NCBI RefSeq assembly: GCF_000973105.1 | Contig: NC_015844.1 | Coordinates: 62,001 to 126,000 of the forward strand | Length of the DNA: 64,000 bases | DNA from: Zobellia galactanivorans | Lineage (GTDB): Bacteria > Bacteroidota > Bacteroidia > Flavobacteriales > Flavobacteriaceae | Direction: 5' to 3' | Part shown: positions 1 through 7,357 of the stretch, one piece after another | Layout: every line of letters starts with the position of its first letter | Position numbering within the stretch: position 1 is the stretch's first letter | Notes under the pieces: generated by a model | Databases searched by the model: none | What the model was told of the DNA's origin: nothing | Seen by the model: the letters and a program-made list of their open reading frames with translations, nothing else | Translations under genes and position numbers: made by a program

Positions 1-2
1 CC

Positions 3-398
3 TTTGAAGCGCTAGAGTTGAGCGACTTAAAAGACAAAAAATGTTTTGAACTGAGCGACGGACAGTTACAACGGGTCATGATCGCCAGGGCCTTGGCCCA
101 AGACACCGATATCATTCTCTTAGATGAGCCTACGACCCATTTAGACCTCTACCATAAGGTGCAAATATTAAAATTACTGCGCACCATAGCGCACACCACA
201 AAAAAAACAGTGGTTTTTACCACTCATGAAATTGAGATGGCGATTCAACTTTGCGACAAAATGCTTCTCTTAGATGGGAAGTCGAACCATTTCGGACAAC
301 CTTGCGAACTTATCACACAAAAGGCCTTTGAATCTTTGTTTCCTTCCGACACTGTTGTTTTCGACCCAAAAACGGGATCTTTTAGAATAAAAAAGTAA
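3..398 (+). CDS. ABC transporter ATP-binding protein, C-terminal part (iron/heme type)
   Basis: The frame is open to the left window edge, so the start and the Walker A motif lie outside; 131 residues are visible. They contain an ABC signature in the variant form LSDGQLQRVMIARAL, the Walker B and D-loop stretch IILLDEPTTHLD, and a TTHE switch histidine. This order and the DEPTTHLD wording fit the FecE/HmuV-type ATPases that power siderophore, heme or cobalamin import with a BtuCD-like permease. The substrate cannot be told from this part. It ends 65 bases before rmuC on the same strand. Apart from the D in place of the first G of LSGGQ, the visible part looks intact. Confidence 0.85.
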   Translation, partial: FEALELSDLKDKKCFELSDGQLQRVMIARALAQDTDIILLDEPTTHLDLYHKVQILKLLRTIAHTTKKTVVFTTHEIEMAIQLCDKMLLLDGKSNHFGQPCELITQKAFESLFPSDTVVFDPKTGSFRIKK

Positions 399-463
399 CC
401 CAAGGGCAGTGTTCCGTTTTAATACCAATCTCGTATCTTTACCCTGAACATTTTACCAGGAAG

Positions 464-1810
464 ATGAACGTTTACCTTATTTACTTATTAATCGGATTAC
501 TATGCCTTGCCATAGGCTATTTTTTAGGAAATTATATTCAGAACCTAAAGACGAAGTCGAGCCAGAGTGCCCTTGAAGAACGGGAGCAACAACTGCATGC
601 CAACCTCAATGTATTGGAGGCGCGATTGAAAGATAGCGAAGCGCACAAAACCCGTTTACAGGATGAAAAGGAACAATTAGGCAACCAAATTGTCCGTTAT
701 CAGGCCGATCTGGAGAATCTTCAGCTGAAAAATAGGGAGCAAAAAGAAGAGGTTGAAAAACTACAGGAAAAATTCACCAAAGAATTCGAGAACCTCGCCA
801 ATAAAATTTTAGAGGAAAAAAGCCTAAAATTCACCGAACGCAACGAGAAGAACATTAAGGATATTTTGACGCCCCTCAATGAGAAAATACAGCTTTTTGA
901 GAAGAAGGTAGAAGAGAGCCAAAAAGAAAATATCAGCATACATTCCGCATTAAAGGAGCAACTTTTAAATCTTCAGAGCCAAAACCTGAAAATCACCCAA
1001 GAGGCCGAAAACCTTACCAAAGCCTTGAAAGGCGACAGTAAAATGCAAGGGAATTGGGGCGAGTTGGTACTGGAACGCGTGCTTGAAAAATCAGGATTGG
1101 AAAAAGACCGCGAATATACCGTTCAGCAAAGTTTTACCAGGGAAGATGGTTCGAGGGTGCTTCCCGATGTGATCATACACCTTCCCGATGGCAAGAAAAT
1201 GGTGGTCGACTCCAAAGTATCGTTAACGGATTACGAGCGGTTTGTAAATGCCGAAGACGATTTACGTGATAAATTCCTAAAAGACCATATCAATTCCCTA
1301 AAAAGACACGTCGACCAGCTTTCCGCCAAAAAATACGAAGACCTTTACGCCATGGAGAGTCCGGATTTCGTACTCATGTTCGTGCCCATAGAACCCGCTT
1401 TTGCCATTGCCATCAATAATGACAGTACACTTTACAGCAAGGCCTTCGAACAAAATATCGTCATCGTTACGCCATCGACCTTATTGGCTACATTACGTAC
1501 CATTGACAGTATGTGGAACAATGAAAAACAACAGCGTAACGCCTTGGAAATAGCTCGACAGGCCGGGGCCCTATATGATAAGTTCGAAGGTTTCGTAAAC
1601 GACCTGACCAAAGTGGGCAAGAAAATGGACGAGGCCAAATCGGAATACAAAGGCGCCATGAACAAACTGGTCGAAGGCCGTGGAAATATTGTCATCAGTA
1701 TTGAAAAATTGAAAAAAATGGGAGCAAAAGCAAAAAAATCGATTCCCGAACCCATACTTAAACGCGCTCAAGAAGATGACTTTGAAAGCGACCTAAAACT
1801 AGAAACATGA
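464..1810 (+). CDS. rmuC: DNA recombination protein RmuC
   Basis: A 448-residue protein with an N-terminal membrane segment (about residues 4-23), a long charged coiled coil (about 35-190), and the RmuC nuclease-like core (about 190-400). The core shows GNWGELVLERVLEKSGL, a PDVIIHLPDGK stretch and VVDSKVSLTDYERF, which fit the PD-(D/E)XK-like fold of the family. RmuC is known for limiting inversions and rearrangements at repeats; the biochemical activity is not settled. Its stop overlaps the next start as ATGA, so this gene, the small membrane protein and the thioesterase are probably translated from one mRNA. Length is usual for the family. Confidence 0.93.
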   Translation: MNVYLIYLLIGLLCLAIGYFLGNYIQNLKTKSSQSALEEREQQLHANLNVLEARLKDSEAHKTRLQDEKEQLGNQIVRYQADLENLQLKNREQKEEVEKLQEKFTKEFENLANKILEEKSLKFTERNEKNIKDILTPLNEKIQLFEKKVEESQKENISIHSALKEQLLNLQSQNLKITQEAENLTKALKGDSKMQGNWGELVLERVLEKSGLEKDREYTVQQSFTREDGSRVLPDVIIHLPDGKKMVVDSKVSLTDYERFVNAEDDLRDKFLKDHINSLKRHVDQLSAKKYEDLYAMESPDFVLMFVPIEPAFAIAINNDSTLYSKAFEQNIVIVTPSTLLATLRTIDSMWNNEKQQRNALEIARQAGALYDKFEGFVNDLTKVGKKMDEAKSEYKGAMNKLVEGRGNIVISIEKLKKMGAKAKKSIPEPILKRAQEDDFESDLKLET

Positions 1811-2172
1811 AAAAGTCGCTCTTTATTAGCTTGGGCATTATTTTAGCCCTATTCGCCATAGTGTACGCATTCATTTACTTCGTACCCTATAGCAACGGAA
1901 TACGTTCGGGCGAGCTTATCAAAATCAGCCACAAAGGTGTTATCGTCAAAACTTGGGAAGGAGAGATCAGTCAAGGCATATCAGGTGCCCAGATCTTTTC
2001 ATTTTCCATATTGGACAAAGACAAAGAAGTGATCGAACAGCTTCAGCAGTACCAAGGACAATACGTAAAGTTGCATTATGTTGAACGCTTTGCTACTTTT
2101 CTTTGGCTCGGAGATAGCAAATATTTTGTAACCAAAGTAGAAAAAGAACAATCACCTCATTTTAGAAACTAA
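1807..2172 (+). CDS. small membrane-anchored conserved protein, function unknown
   Basis: A 121-residue protein with one N-terminal hydrophobic segment (about residues 5-27) that is either an anchor or an uncleaved signal, followed by a soluble domain of about 90 residues with short beta-like stretches such as GVIVKTWEGEIS and AQIFSFSIL. It overlaps rmuC by four bases (ATGA) and the thioesterase by one base, so co-translation is likely. From memory, close relatives in flavobacterial genomes sometimes carry the label 6-phosphogluconate dehydrogenase. Nothing here supports that label: there is no GxGxxG loop and the protein is far too short. The true function is not recognisable. Confidence 0.8.
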   Translation: MKKSLFISLGIILALFAIVYAFIYFVPYSNGIRSGELIKISHKGVIVKTWEGEISQGISGAQIFSFSILDKDKEVIEQLQQYQGQYVKLHYVERFATFLWLGDSKYFVTKVEKEQSPHFRN

Positions 2173-2717
2173 TGGAAAAATTCAAGAGTGCTAACGATTC
2201 AAGAGTTTCAATAACCGAACTAATGCTTCCCTCCCACTCTAATTTTGGTGGGAAGGTCCACGGTGGACACATTCTAAACCTAATGGACCAGATTGCCTTT
2301 GCATGTGCCTCAAAACACTCTCAAAGATATTGTGTGACCGCATCGGTCAATCGGGTCGATTTCCTTCATCCGGTAGAAGTCGGTGAGCTGTTAACCTTGC
2401 GCGCTTCCATAAACTACACCGGTAAGACCTCTATGGTCGTAGGGGTTCGGGTAGAATCGCAAAACATCACCTCCGGCACCAAGCGCCATTGCAATTCCTC
2501 ATACTTTACCATGGTAGCCAAGGACGAAAACGGAAAAAGCGTACCCGTGCCCGGTCTATTGTTAGAGAACGAGCAAGGCGTTAGACGATTCGCCCGAAGC
2601 AAACAAAGAAAAGAAGAGGCTTTCTCAAGGGATACCCAATTCGACTCGTCCCAATTTAAAATAGAGGAACACCTCGACCTTTTGGCCAATGAAAACGTAA
2701 AGCTCGACCTTAGGTAA
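2172..2717 (+). CDS. acyl-CoA thioesterase, hotdog fold
   Basis: A 181-residue protein with the hallmark of the YciA/BFIT-type hotdog thioesterases: GGKVHGGHILNLMDQIAFACA near residues 18-38, followed by the strand RVDFLHPVEVGELLTLRA and the strand VGVRVESQN. These enzymes hydrolyse acyl-CoA to free acid and CoA in the cytoplasm. The C-terminal 50 residues are a charged tail outside the hotdog domain. It shares a base with the upstream gene, and its last eight bases overlap the end of the convergent pgl gene, so there is no room for a separate terminator between them. The acyl specificity cannot be inferred. Confidence 0.88.
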   Translation: MEKFKSANDSRVSITELMLPSHSNFGGKVHGGHILNLMDQIAFACASKHSQRYCVTASVNRVDFLHPVEVGELLTLRASINYTGKTSMVVGVRVESQNITSGTKRHCNSSYFTMVAKDENGKSVPVPGLLLENEQGVRRFARSKQRKEEAFSRDTQFDSSQFKIEEHLDLLANENVKLDLR

Positions 2718-3423
2718 GCTTATCGGCCGCCGCTTGATCCAAGAACCACAATAGATTGCCCGAGGTTGGGGCTACCAAGTGGGCCGGATAAGTGACGGAA
2801 CCACCATCGCTACCGAGAATTTCGCCTACTTTTTCCTTTTTTCCTTCACCGGTCACCAAGAAAGCAACGGTCTTTGCGTGATTGATCAGATTGCCCGTTA
2901 TAGTGATGCGCCTTTGCCCCGATTCGGGGTGTACGGCCACTTCACATAGATGTTCTGAATTCCAAAGTTCTATTTCATGGGGGAAGATAGAAGCGGTATG
3001 GCCGTCATCGCCCATACCTAAAACCACTAGGTCAAATTGAGGGAAACCGTTTTTGGCCGGAAGCCCCGATTTCAATTCCCTTGCATATCGTTCGGCTTCG
3101 CCTTGGGGCTCATCTTCCCCATGAACGCGATGGATGTTTCCTTCAGGAATTTCAATTTTAGACAACAGGTGTTCTACCGTCATCTTATAGTTGCTTTCAT
3201 CATCGGTCGGGGGCACACAACGCTCGTCTCCCCAGTACAAATGCACCTTAGACCAATCGATTTGTCCACCAAACTTATCGGCCAGTTCATCAAAAACTAT
3301 TTTTGGGGTACTTCCGCCCGAAAGGGCCACATGAAAAGTATCGTTTTGCTTCACTTGCTCGGCAAAATAGGCCGAAAACGCTTCGGCAACCTCGTTTTTA
3401 TCTTGATATATCTTTAAATCCAT
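2710..3423 (-). CDS. pgl: 6-phosphogluconolactonase
   Basis: A 237-residue cytoplasmic enzyme that hydrolyses 6-phosphogluconolactone to 6-phosphogluconate, the second step of the oxidative pentose-phosphate pathway. Seen in the sequence: LSGGSTPKIVFDEL near residues 34-47, HLYWGDERCVPPTDDESNYK near 81-100, and GMGDDGHTASIFP near 136-148, which are the conserved blocks of the NagB/Pgl family; the DGHTAS block holds the catalytic histidine. It lies 55 bases downstream of zwf on the same strand, so the two genes are probably one operon. The ATG at 3423 gives a complete N-terminus. Confidence 0.95.
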   Translation of the reverse strand: MDLKIYQDKNEVAEAFSAYFAEQVKQNDTFHVALSGGSTPKIVFDELADKFGGQIDWSKVHLYWGDERCVPPTDDESNYKMTVEHLLSKIEIPEGNIHRVHGEDEPQGEAERYARELKSGLPAKNGFPQFDLVVLGMGDDGHTASIFPHEIELWNSEHLCEVAVHPESGQRRITITGNLINHAKTVAFLVTGEGKKEKVGEILGSDGGSVTYPAHLVAPTSGNLLWFLDQAAADKLT

Positions 3424-3478
3424 AGTCGTTTTTTACAATTTATACGCAAAGCTTTGGACCAATGGCCATAAACCCCTA

Positions 3479-5011
3479 TTAGCATATGACACAAAAGCCC
3501 GGATCATCGGTCAAACTCGCTCCCGGGTTTCTCCATTCGCCTATACCGTCTATCAGCTCATTTGAATTTTCGGGTCCCCAGACCCCTGCCGCATACCCGT
3601 ACATGCGTACGTCTTTACCACTTTCCCAATACTTTAAGATCGGATCCACGAATTCCCAAGCTGCTTCAACCTCATCGGCCCTGGCGTACAAGGTAGCGTC
3701 ACCCTGCATAGCATCTAGAAGCAGGCGTTCATAGGCCTCCATCACATGGGTTTCCGCCAAACTGGAATAGTAGAAGTCAAGGTTGGCACGTTCGACCTTA
3801 AAACCTTGGCCGGGCACTTTTACCCCGAATTTTATCAAAATGCCTTCGTCTGGCTGTATTCTTATGACCAGTTTATTGTCCTTATTGTCCAATCCCGATT
3901 CTTGAAACACCTGATGATGTGGTGTTTTAAAATGTATGACCACTTCGGTAACCTTCGTTGGCATTCTCTTGGCGGTACGCACGTAGAAAGGCGTATCTTT
4001 CCATCTCCAGTTATCCACAAAAAACTTGATGGCCGCATAGGTTTCGGTAGTTGAATTTTTGTCGACCCCTTCTTCCTCACGGTATCCTTTCACGGGCTCA
4101 CCGTCTATAACCGAACTGGTATACTGCGCCCTTATGGTGTTATCGAACAATTCTTGCTCATCTTTCATGACCCTAAGCGACTTGAGCGCCTTTACTTTCT
4201 CGTTCCTAATATCTTCGGGAGCATCGCTGATCGGCGGCTCCATTACGATCAAGGAAACGATTTGGAGCAAATGGTTCTGGAACATGTCACGCAACGCGCC
4301 CGACTTGTCGTAATACCCTCCCCGTTTTTCAACACCGACACTCTCGGCATTGGTAATTTCTACGTGGTGGATATAGTTACGGTTCCAAAGGGGTTCAAAA
4401 ATGCTATTGGCAAATCGCGTCACCAATAGGTTCTGAACGGTCTCTTTGCCCAAATAATGGTCAATTCGGTAAATCTGGTGCTCTTCAAAGAACTGTTGTA
4501 ACCCCTGGTTCAGCTGTTTTGCGGTCTCAAGGCTATAACCGAAAGGCTTTTCAACGATCATACGTTTCCAACCGTTGTTCTGTGTGCTCATTCCCGCATC
4601 TGCCAATCGCTGCGCTATGGTTTCATATAAGGTCGGAGGCGTAGAAAGGTAATAGATGATATTTCCCGAAGTCTGATATTTGTTCTTAAGGTCTTCTACC
4701 CTTTTACGTAGGCGACCATAATCCGTATCATAGCTACCCCCCAAATCTTCGTAGAAAAATTTATTGGCGAATGCTTTTATATAGTCGTCGCTATGCTCTT
4801 TTATCTTTGTCTTTAGATATGTACTTTCCAAAACCACTTTATTTCTAAACGCGTTATCGGTCATATCACTTCTACTGGCCCCCAATACCACAAAATTTTC
4901 GGGAAGTTGACCTGCTAAATAAAGATTAAAAAGTGCAGGTACGAGTTTTCTTGCAGTAAGGTCGCCAGAGGCGCCAAATATCACAAGAATCTGGTTTTCT
5001 GTTTTATTCAT
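3479..5011 (-). CDS. zwf: glucose-6-phosphate 1-dehydrogenase
   Basis: A 510-residue enzyme that oxidises glucose 6-phosphate to 6-phosphogluconolactone with NAD(P)+. The N-terminal Rossmann loop reads IFGASGDLTARKL (about residues 11-23), and the catalytic and substrate-binding block reads RIDHYLGKETVQNL (about 182-195), the classical G6PD signature. Length is normal. It is the first gene of a leftward pair with pgl. It faces away from gnd across a 172-base region, so all three oxidative pentose-phosphate genes sit together, though gnd is in a separate transcription unit. The last residues (CVIC) are Cys-containing but have no obvious meaning. Confidence 0.96.
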   Translation of the reverse strand: MNKTENQILVIFGASGDLTARKLVPALFNLYLAGQLPENFVVLGASRSDMTDNAFRNKVVLESTYLKTKIKEHSDDYIKAFANKFFYEDLGGSYDTDYGRLRKRVEDLKNKYQTSGNIIYYLSTPPTLYETIAQRLADAGMSTQNNGWKRMIVEKPFGYSLETAKQLNQGLQQFFEEHQIYRIDHYLGKETVQNLLVTRFANSIFEPLWNRNYIHHVEITNAESVGVEKRGGYYDKSGALRDMFQNHLLQIVSLIVMEPPISDAPEDIRNEKVKALKSLRVMKDEQELFDNTIRAQYTSSVIDGEPVKGYREEEGVDKNSTTETYAAIKFFVDNWRWKDTPFYVRTAKRMPTKVTEVVIHFKTPHHQVFQESGLDNKDNKLVIRIQPDEGILIKFGVKVPGQGFKVERANLDFYYSSLAETHVMEAYERLLLDAMQGDATLYARADEVEAAWEFVDPILKYWESGKDVRMYGYAAGVWGPENSNELIDGIGEWRNPGASLTDDPGFCVIC

Positions 5012-5117
5012 AATGAGATGGTATCCTTATACGATTTGAAAGGCTAAAAGTATCGAAAAGATGCAGCAATACCAACGAGTTTACCCTAAGATAATCTTAC
5101 ATTTCAATTATTTCGCT

Positions 5118-5125
5118 TAATTTTG
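5118..5125 (+). promoter_or_regulatory. possible -7 box for gnd
   Basis: TAATTTTG matches the Bacteroidota -7 consensus TAnnTTTG and lies 58 bases before the gnd start. No good TTG element sits about 19 bases upstream, so this is a weak prediction. Confidence 0.3.
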
Positions 5126-5183
5126 GTCGTATTGCCCGAATATGACAATTTTAGGGCCGATCGTGTAATTTTAAATATAGAAA

Positions 5184-6596
5184 ATGGAAGGAAAATATGA
5201 TTTTGGATTGATAGGTCTCGGTGTTATGGGACGTAACTTCATTTTAAACGTTGCCGATAACGGATTCTCTGCGTTCGGCTACGACCTGGATCAGGAAAAA
5301 GTAGCGGCATTAAAGGAGGAAGGCGGCCACGAAGCCAAGGTGAATGCATCCACCAATATAAAGACCTTCGTTCAAGCCCTGAAACAGCCTAGAAAAATCA
5401 TGCTTTTGGTTCCGGCCGGAAAAATCGTAGACTCGGTCATCGAAAGTCTCTTGCCGCATATAGACCGAGGTGATATTATTATCGATGGAGGAAATTCTTT
5501 CTTTACCGATACCGACCGACGAGAAGCCTACCTTCACGACAAGGCCATCAATTTCTTTGGCGCGGGAGTTTCGGGTGGCGCCAAAGGTGCCCGACTGGGC
5601 CCCAGTATTATGCCCGGCGGATCAAAATCGGCCTACCAACACATTAAACCTATTTTTGAAGCGGTATCCGCAAAATATAAAGGGGAGCCTTGTGTAGCCT
5701 ATTTAGGTCCAAAATCATCTGGCAACTATGTAAAAATGGTTCACAATGGTATAGAATATGGTTTAATGCAGCTCACTTCAGAAGTTTATGATTTGCTTAA
5801 AAAAGCAGGCAACTTTTCCAATGAAGAAATGCACGATACCTTTTCTAAATGGAACCAAGGTCGTCTGCAGTCTTTTCTAGTGGAAATCACCTCTAAAATT
5901 CTGGAACAAAAAGATGAACTGGGCGCAGACAAAGGTCATCTCGTAGATCAGATTTTAGACAAAGCAAAACAAAAAGGAACAGGGAAATGGACGAGTCAAA
6001 ATGCCATGGACTTAGGTATACCGGTCCCTTCCATTGACATTGCGGTAAGTATGCGTGAAATATCGGCACTCAAAGCCGAAAGAACCGAAGCCGAAAAACT
6101 ATATGGTCGCCCAGAAGTGGCAATTTTAGATAAAGAAGAATTGGCAAAGCTGACCGAAGAGGCCCTTTACTTCTCTTTCATCATTACCTATGCCCAAGGC
6201 TTGCACCAATTGGCCGATGCCTCAAGAGAATACAAATACGATCTAGATATTGCCACCATTGCCAAAATCTGGCGTGCGGGCTGTATCATTCGGGCCGGTC
6301 TTTTGGCCGACATCACCGAGGCATTTGAAGCCGATAAAGACTTACCGAACTTATTGCTTTCCCCGAATTTCGTCGAGAAAATCAAGGGTACGGTAACCTC
6401 GGCCAGAACCTTGGTAGCACATGCCGCCAAAAACGGTATCCCGATGCCGGGACTGACAAACTCATTGACCTATTTCGATGCCTATACATCAAGTCGATTG
6501 CCTTTGAACCTTATACAGGCGCAACGTGATTTCTTCGGATCTCACACGTATGAACGCCTTGACCAAGAAGGTATTTTCCATACCGAATGGGAGTAG
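5184..6596 (+). CDS. gnd: 6-phosphogluconate dehydrogenase, decarboxylating
   Basis: A 470-residue cytoplasmic enzyme that oxidises and decarboxylates 6-phosphogluconate to ribulose 5-phosphate with NAD(P)+. Motifs seen: nucleotide loop GLGVMGRNFILNVADNG (about residues 11-27), IIDGGNSFFTDTDRRE, the substrate block FFGAGVSGGAKGARLGPSIM, and KMVHNGIEYGLMQ with the catalytic Lys and the Asn. Length is that of the long dimeric form found in enterobacteria. It is divergent from zwf-pgl and completes the oxidative branch of the pathway in this locus. Confidence 0.96.
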   Translation: MEGKYDFGLIGLGVMGRNFILNVADNGFSAFGYDLDQEKVAALKEEGGHEAKVNASTNIKTFVQALKQPRKIMLLVPAGKIVDSVIESLLPHIDRGDIIIDGGNSFFTDTDRREAYLHDKAINFFGAGVSGGAKGARLGPSIMPGGSKSAYQHIKPIFEAVSAKYKGEPCVAYLGPKSSGNYVKMVHNGIEYGLMQLTSEVYDLLKKAGNFSNEEMHDTFSKWNQGRLQSFLVEITSKILEQKDELGADKGHLVDQILDKAKQKGTGKWTSQNAMDLGIPVPSIDIAVSMREISALKAERTEAEKLYGRPEVAILDKEELAKLTEEALYFSFIITYAQGLHQLADASREYKYDLDIATIAKIWRAGCIIRAGLLADITEAFEADKDLPNLLLSPNFVEKIKGTVTSARTLVAHAAKNGIPMPGLTNSLTYFDAYTSSRLPLNLIQAQRDFFGSHTYERLDQEGIFHTEWE

Positions 6597-6645
6597 CCTA
6601 AAAAGGCCTACCAAAACATGGATACCATAAAACTAGAATGCTGAA

Positions 6646-7212
6646 ATGATAGGAAAATACCGCTACGGCATATATTTTTACGCTATTGAAAATAGTCTGA
6701 AATCAATAGCAGTTGTACTTGTTCTTGTTTTGTTGTCCATGTCGTGTAAACGACCCGCGGAGGAAAAGCCGATACCGGTACTCGATGAACATACATTAAA
6801 CAGAAGGGTCGACGGTAATGCCGTCGACCCTCTTTTAAAACAGGTTTACGTACCTATTTACTCTGATATCTACAATCAGACCAGAGACTCCAGAACCTTA
6901 TTGACGGCTACGTTAAGCATCAGGAATACCAGCCTTAAAGACAGTCTCTTCATTTCAAAAATAGATTACTACAATACCGGGGGCGACCTTGTAAGGAGCT
7001 ATATAGACCAAACCATCTACCTCCGCCCTATGGAATCTATCGATTACGTTATAGAACAACAAGACAATTCCGGTGGCAGCGGTGCCAACTTTATTATCGA
7101 TTGGTATGCCAAGCGCCCGTTAAACCCCTTGTTTCAAGCCGTTATGGTCGGCGGATTGGGTGCACAAGCTTTCTCCTTTACCACGGAAGGTGTAAACATA
7201 GAGGGCGAATAA
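6646..7212 (+). CDS. DUF3124 family lipoprotein
   Basis: A 188-residue protein with a long N-terminal region, a hydrophobic stretch (about residues 20-33) and a lipobox-like LSMSC around Cys 34, so probably an envelope lipoprotein. The mature part has QVYVPIYSDIYNQT, TATLSIRNTSLKDSLFI and a C-terminal AQAFSFTTEGVNI. I recognise these as the pattern of DUF3124, a family without an established function. It lies 49 bases after gnd on the same strand and about 150 bases before the hybrid kinase; the relation to either is unclear. An upstream in-frame start giving a shorter or longer signal region is possible. Confidence 0.75.
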   Translation: MIGKYRYGIYFYAIENSLKSIAVVLVLVLLSMSCKRPAEEKPIPVLDEHTLNRRVDGNAVDPLLKQVYVPIYSDIYNQTRDSRTLLTATLSIRNTSLKDSLFISKIDYYNTGGDLVRSYIDQTIYLRPMESIDYVIEQQDNSGGSGANFIIDWYAKRPLNPLFQAVMVGGLGAQAFSFTTEGVNIEGE

Positions 7213-7357
7213 CCCGTTTTCAGTCGCACTATTTTTTTTGAATGCCCATACCATCTATCGATCTATTGGCCGCTTGCCGATAATTTGAGAAGCAAATTCT
7301 TATCTTAGCTTGCCGAAAAGGCCGACCGTACAACCCTATACCGGCCCCAATGTGAAC

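Noticed and set aside
1807-2172. Label as 6-phosphogluconate dehydrogenase
   Set aside because: The protein is 121 residues, has no dinucleotide-binding loop, and the real gnd gene is at 5184-6596.
7310-7357. Upstream TTG start for the hybrid kinase
   Set aside because: It would place 16 polar residues before a clean signal peptide; the ATG at 7358 fits better.
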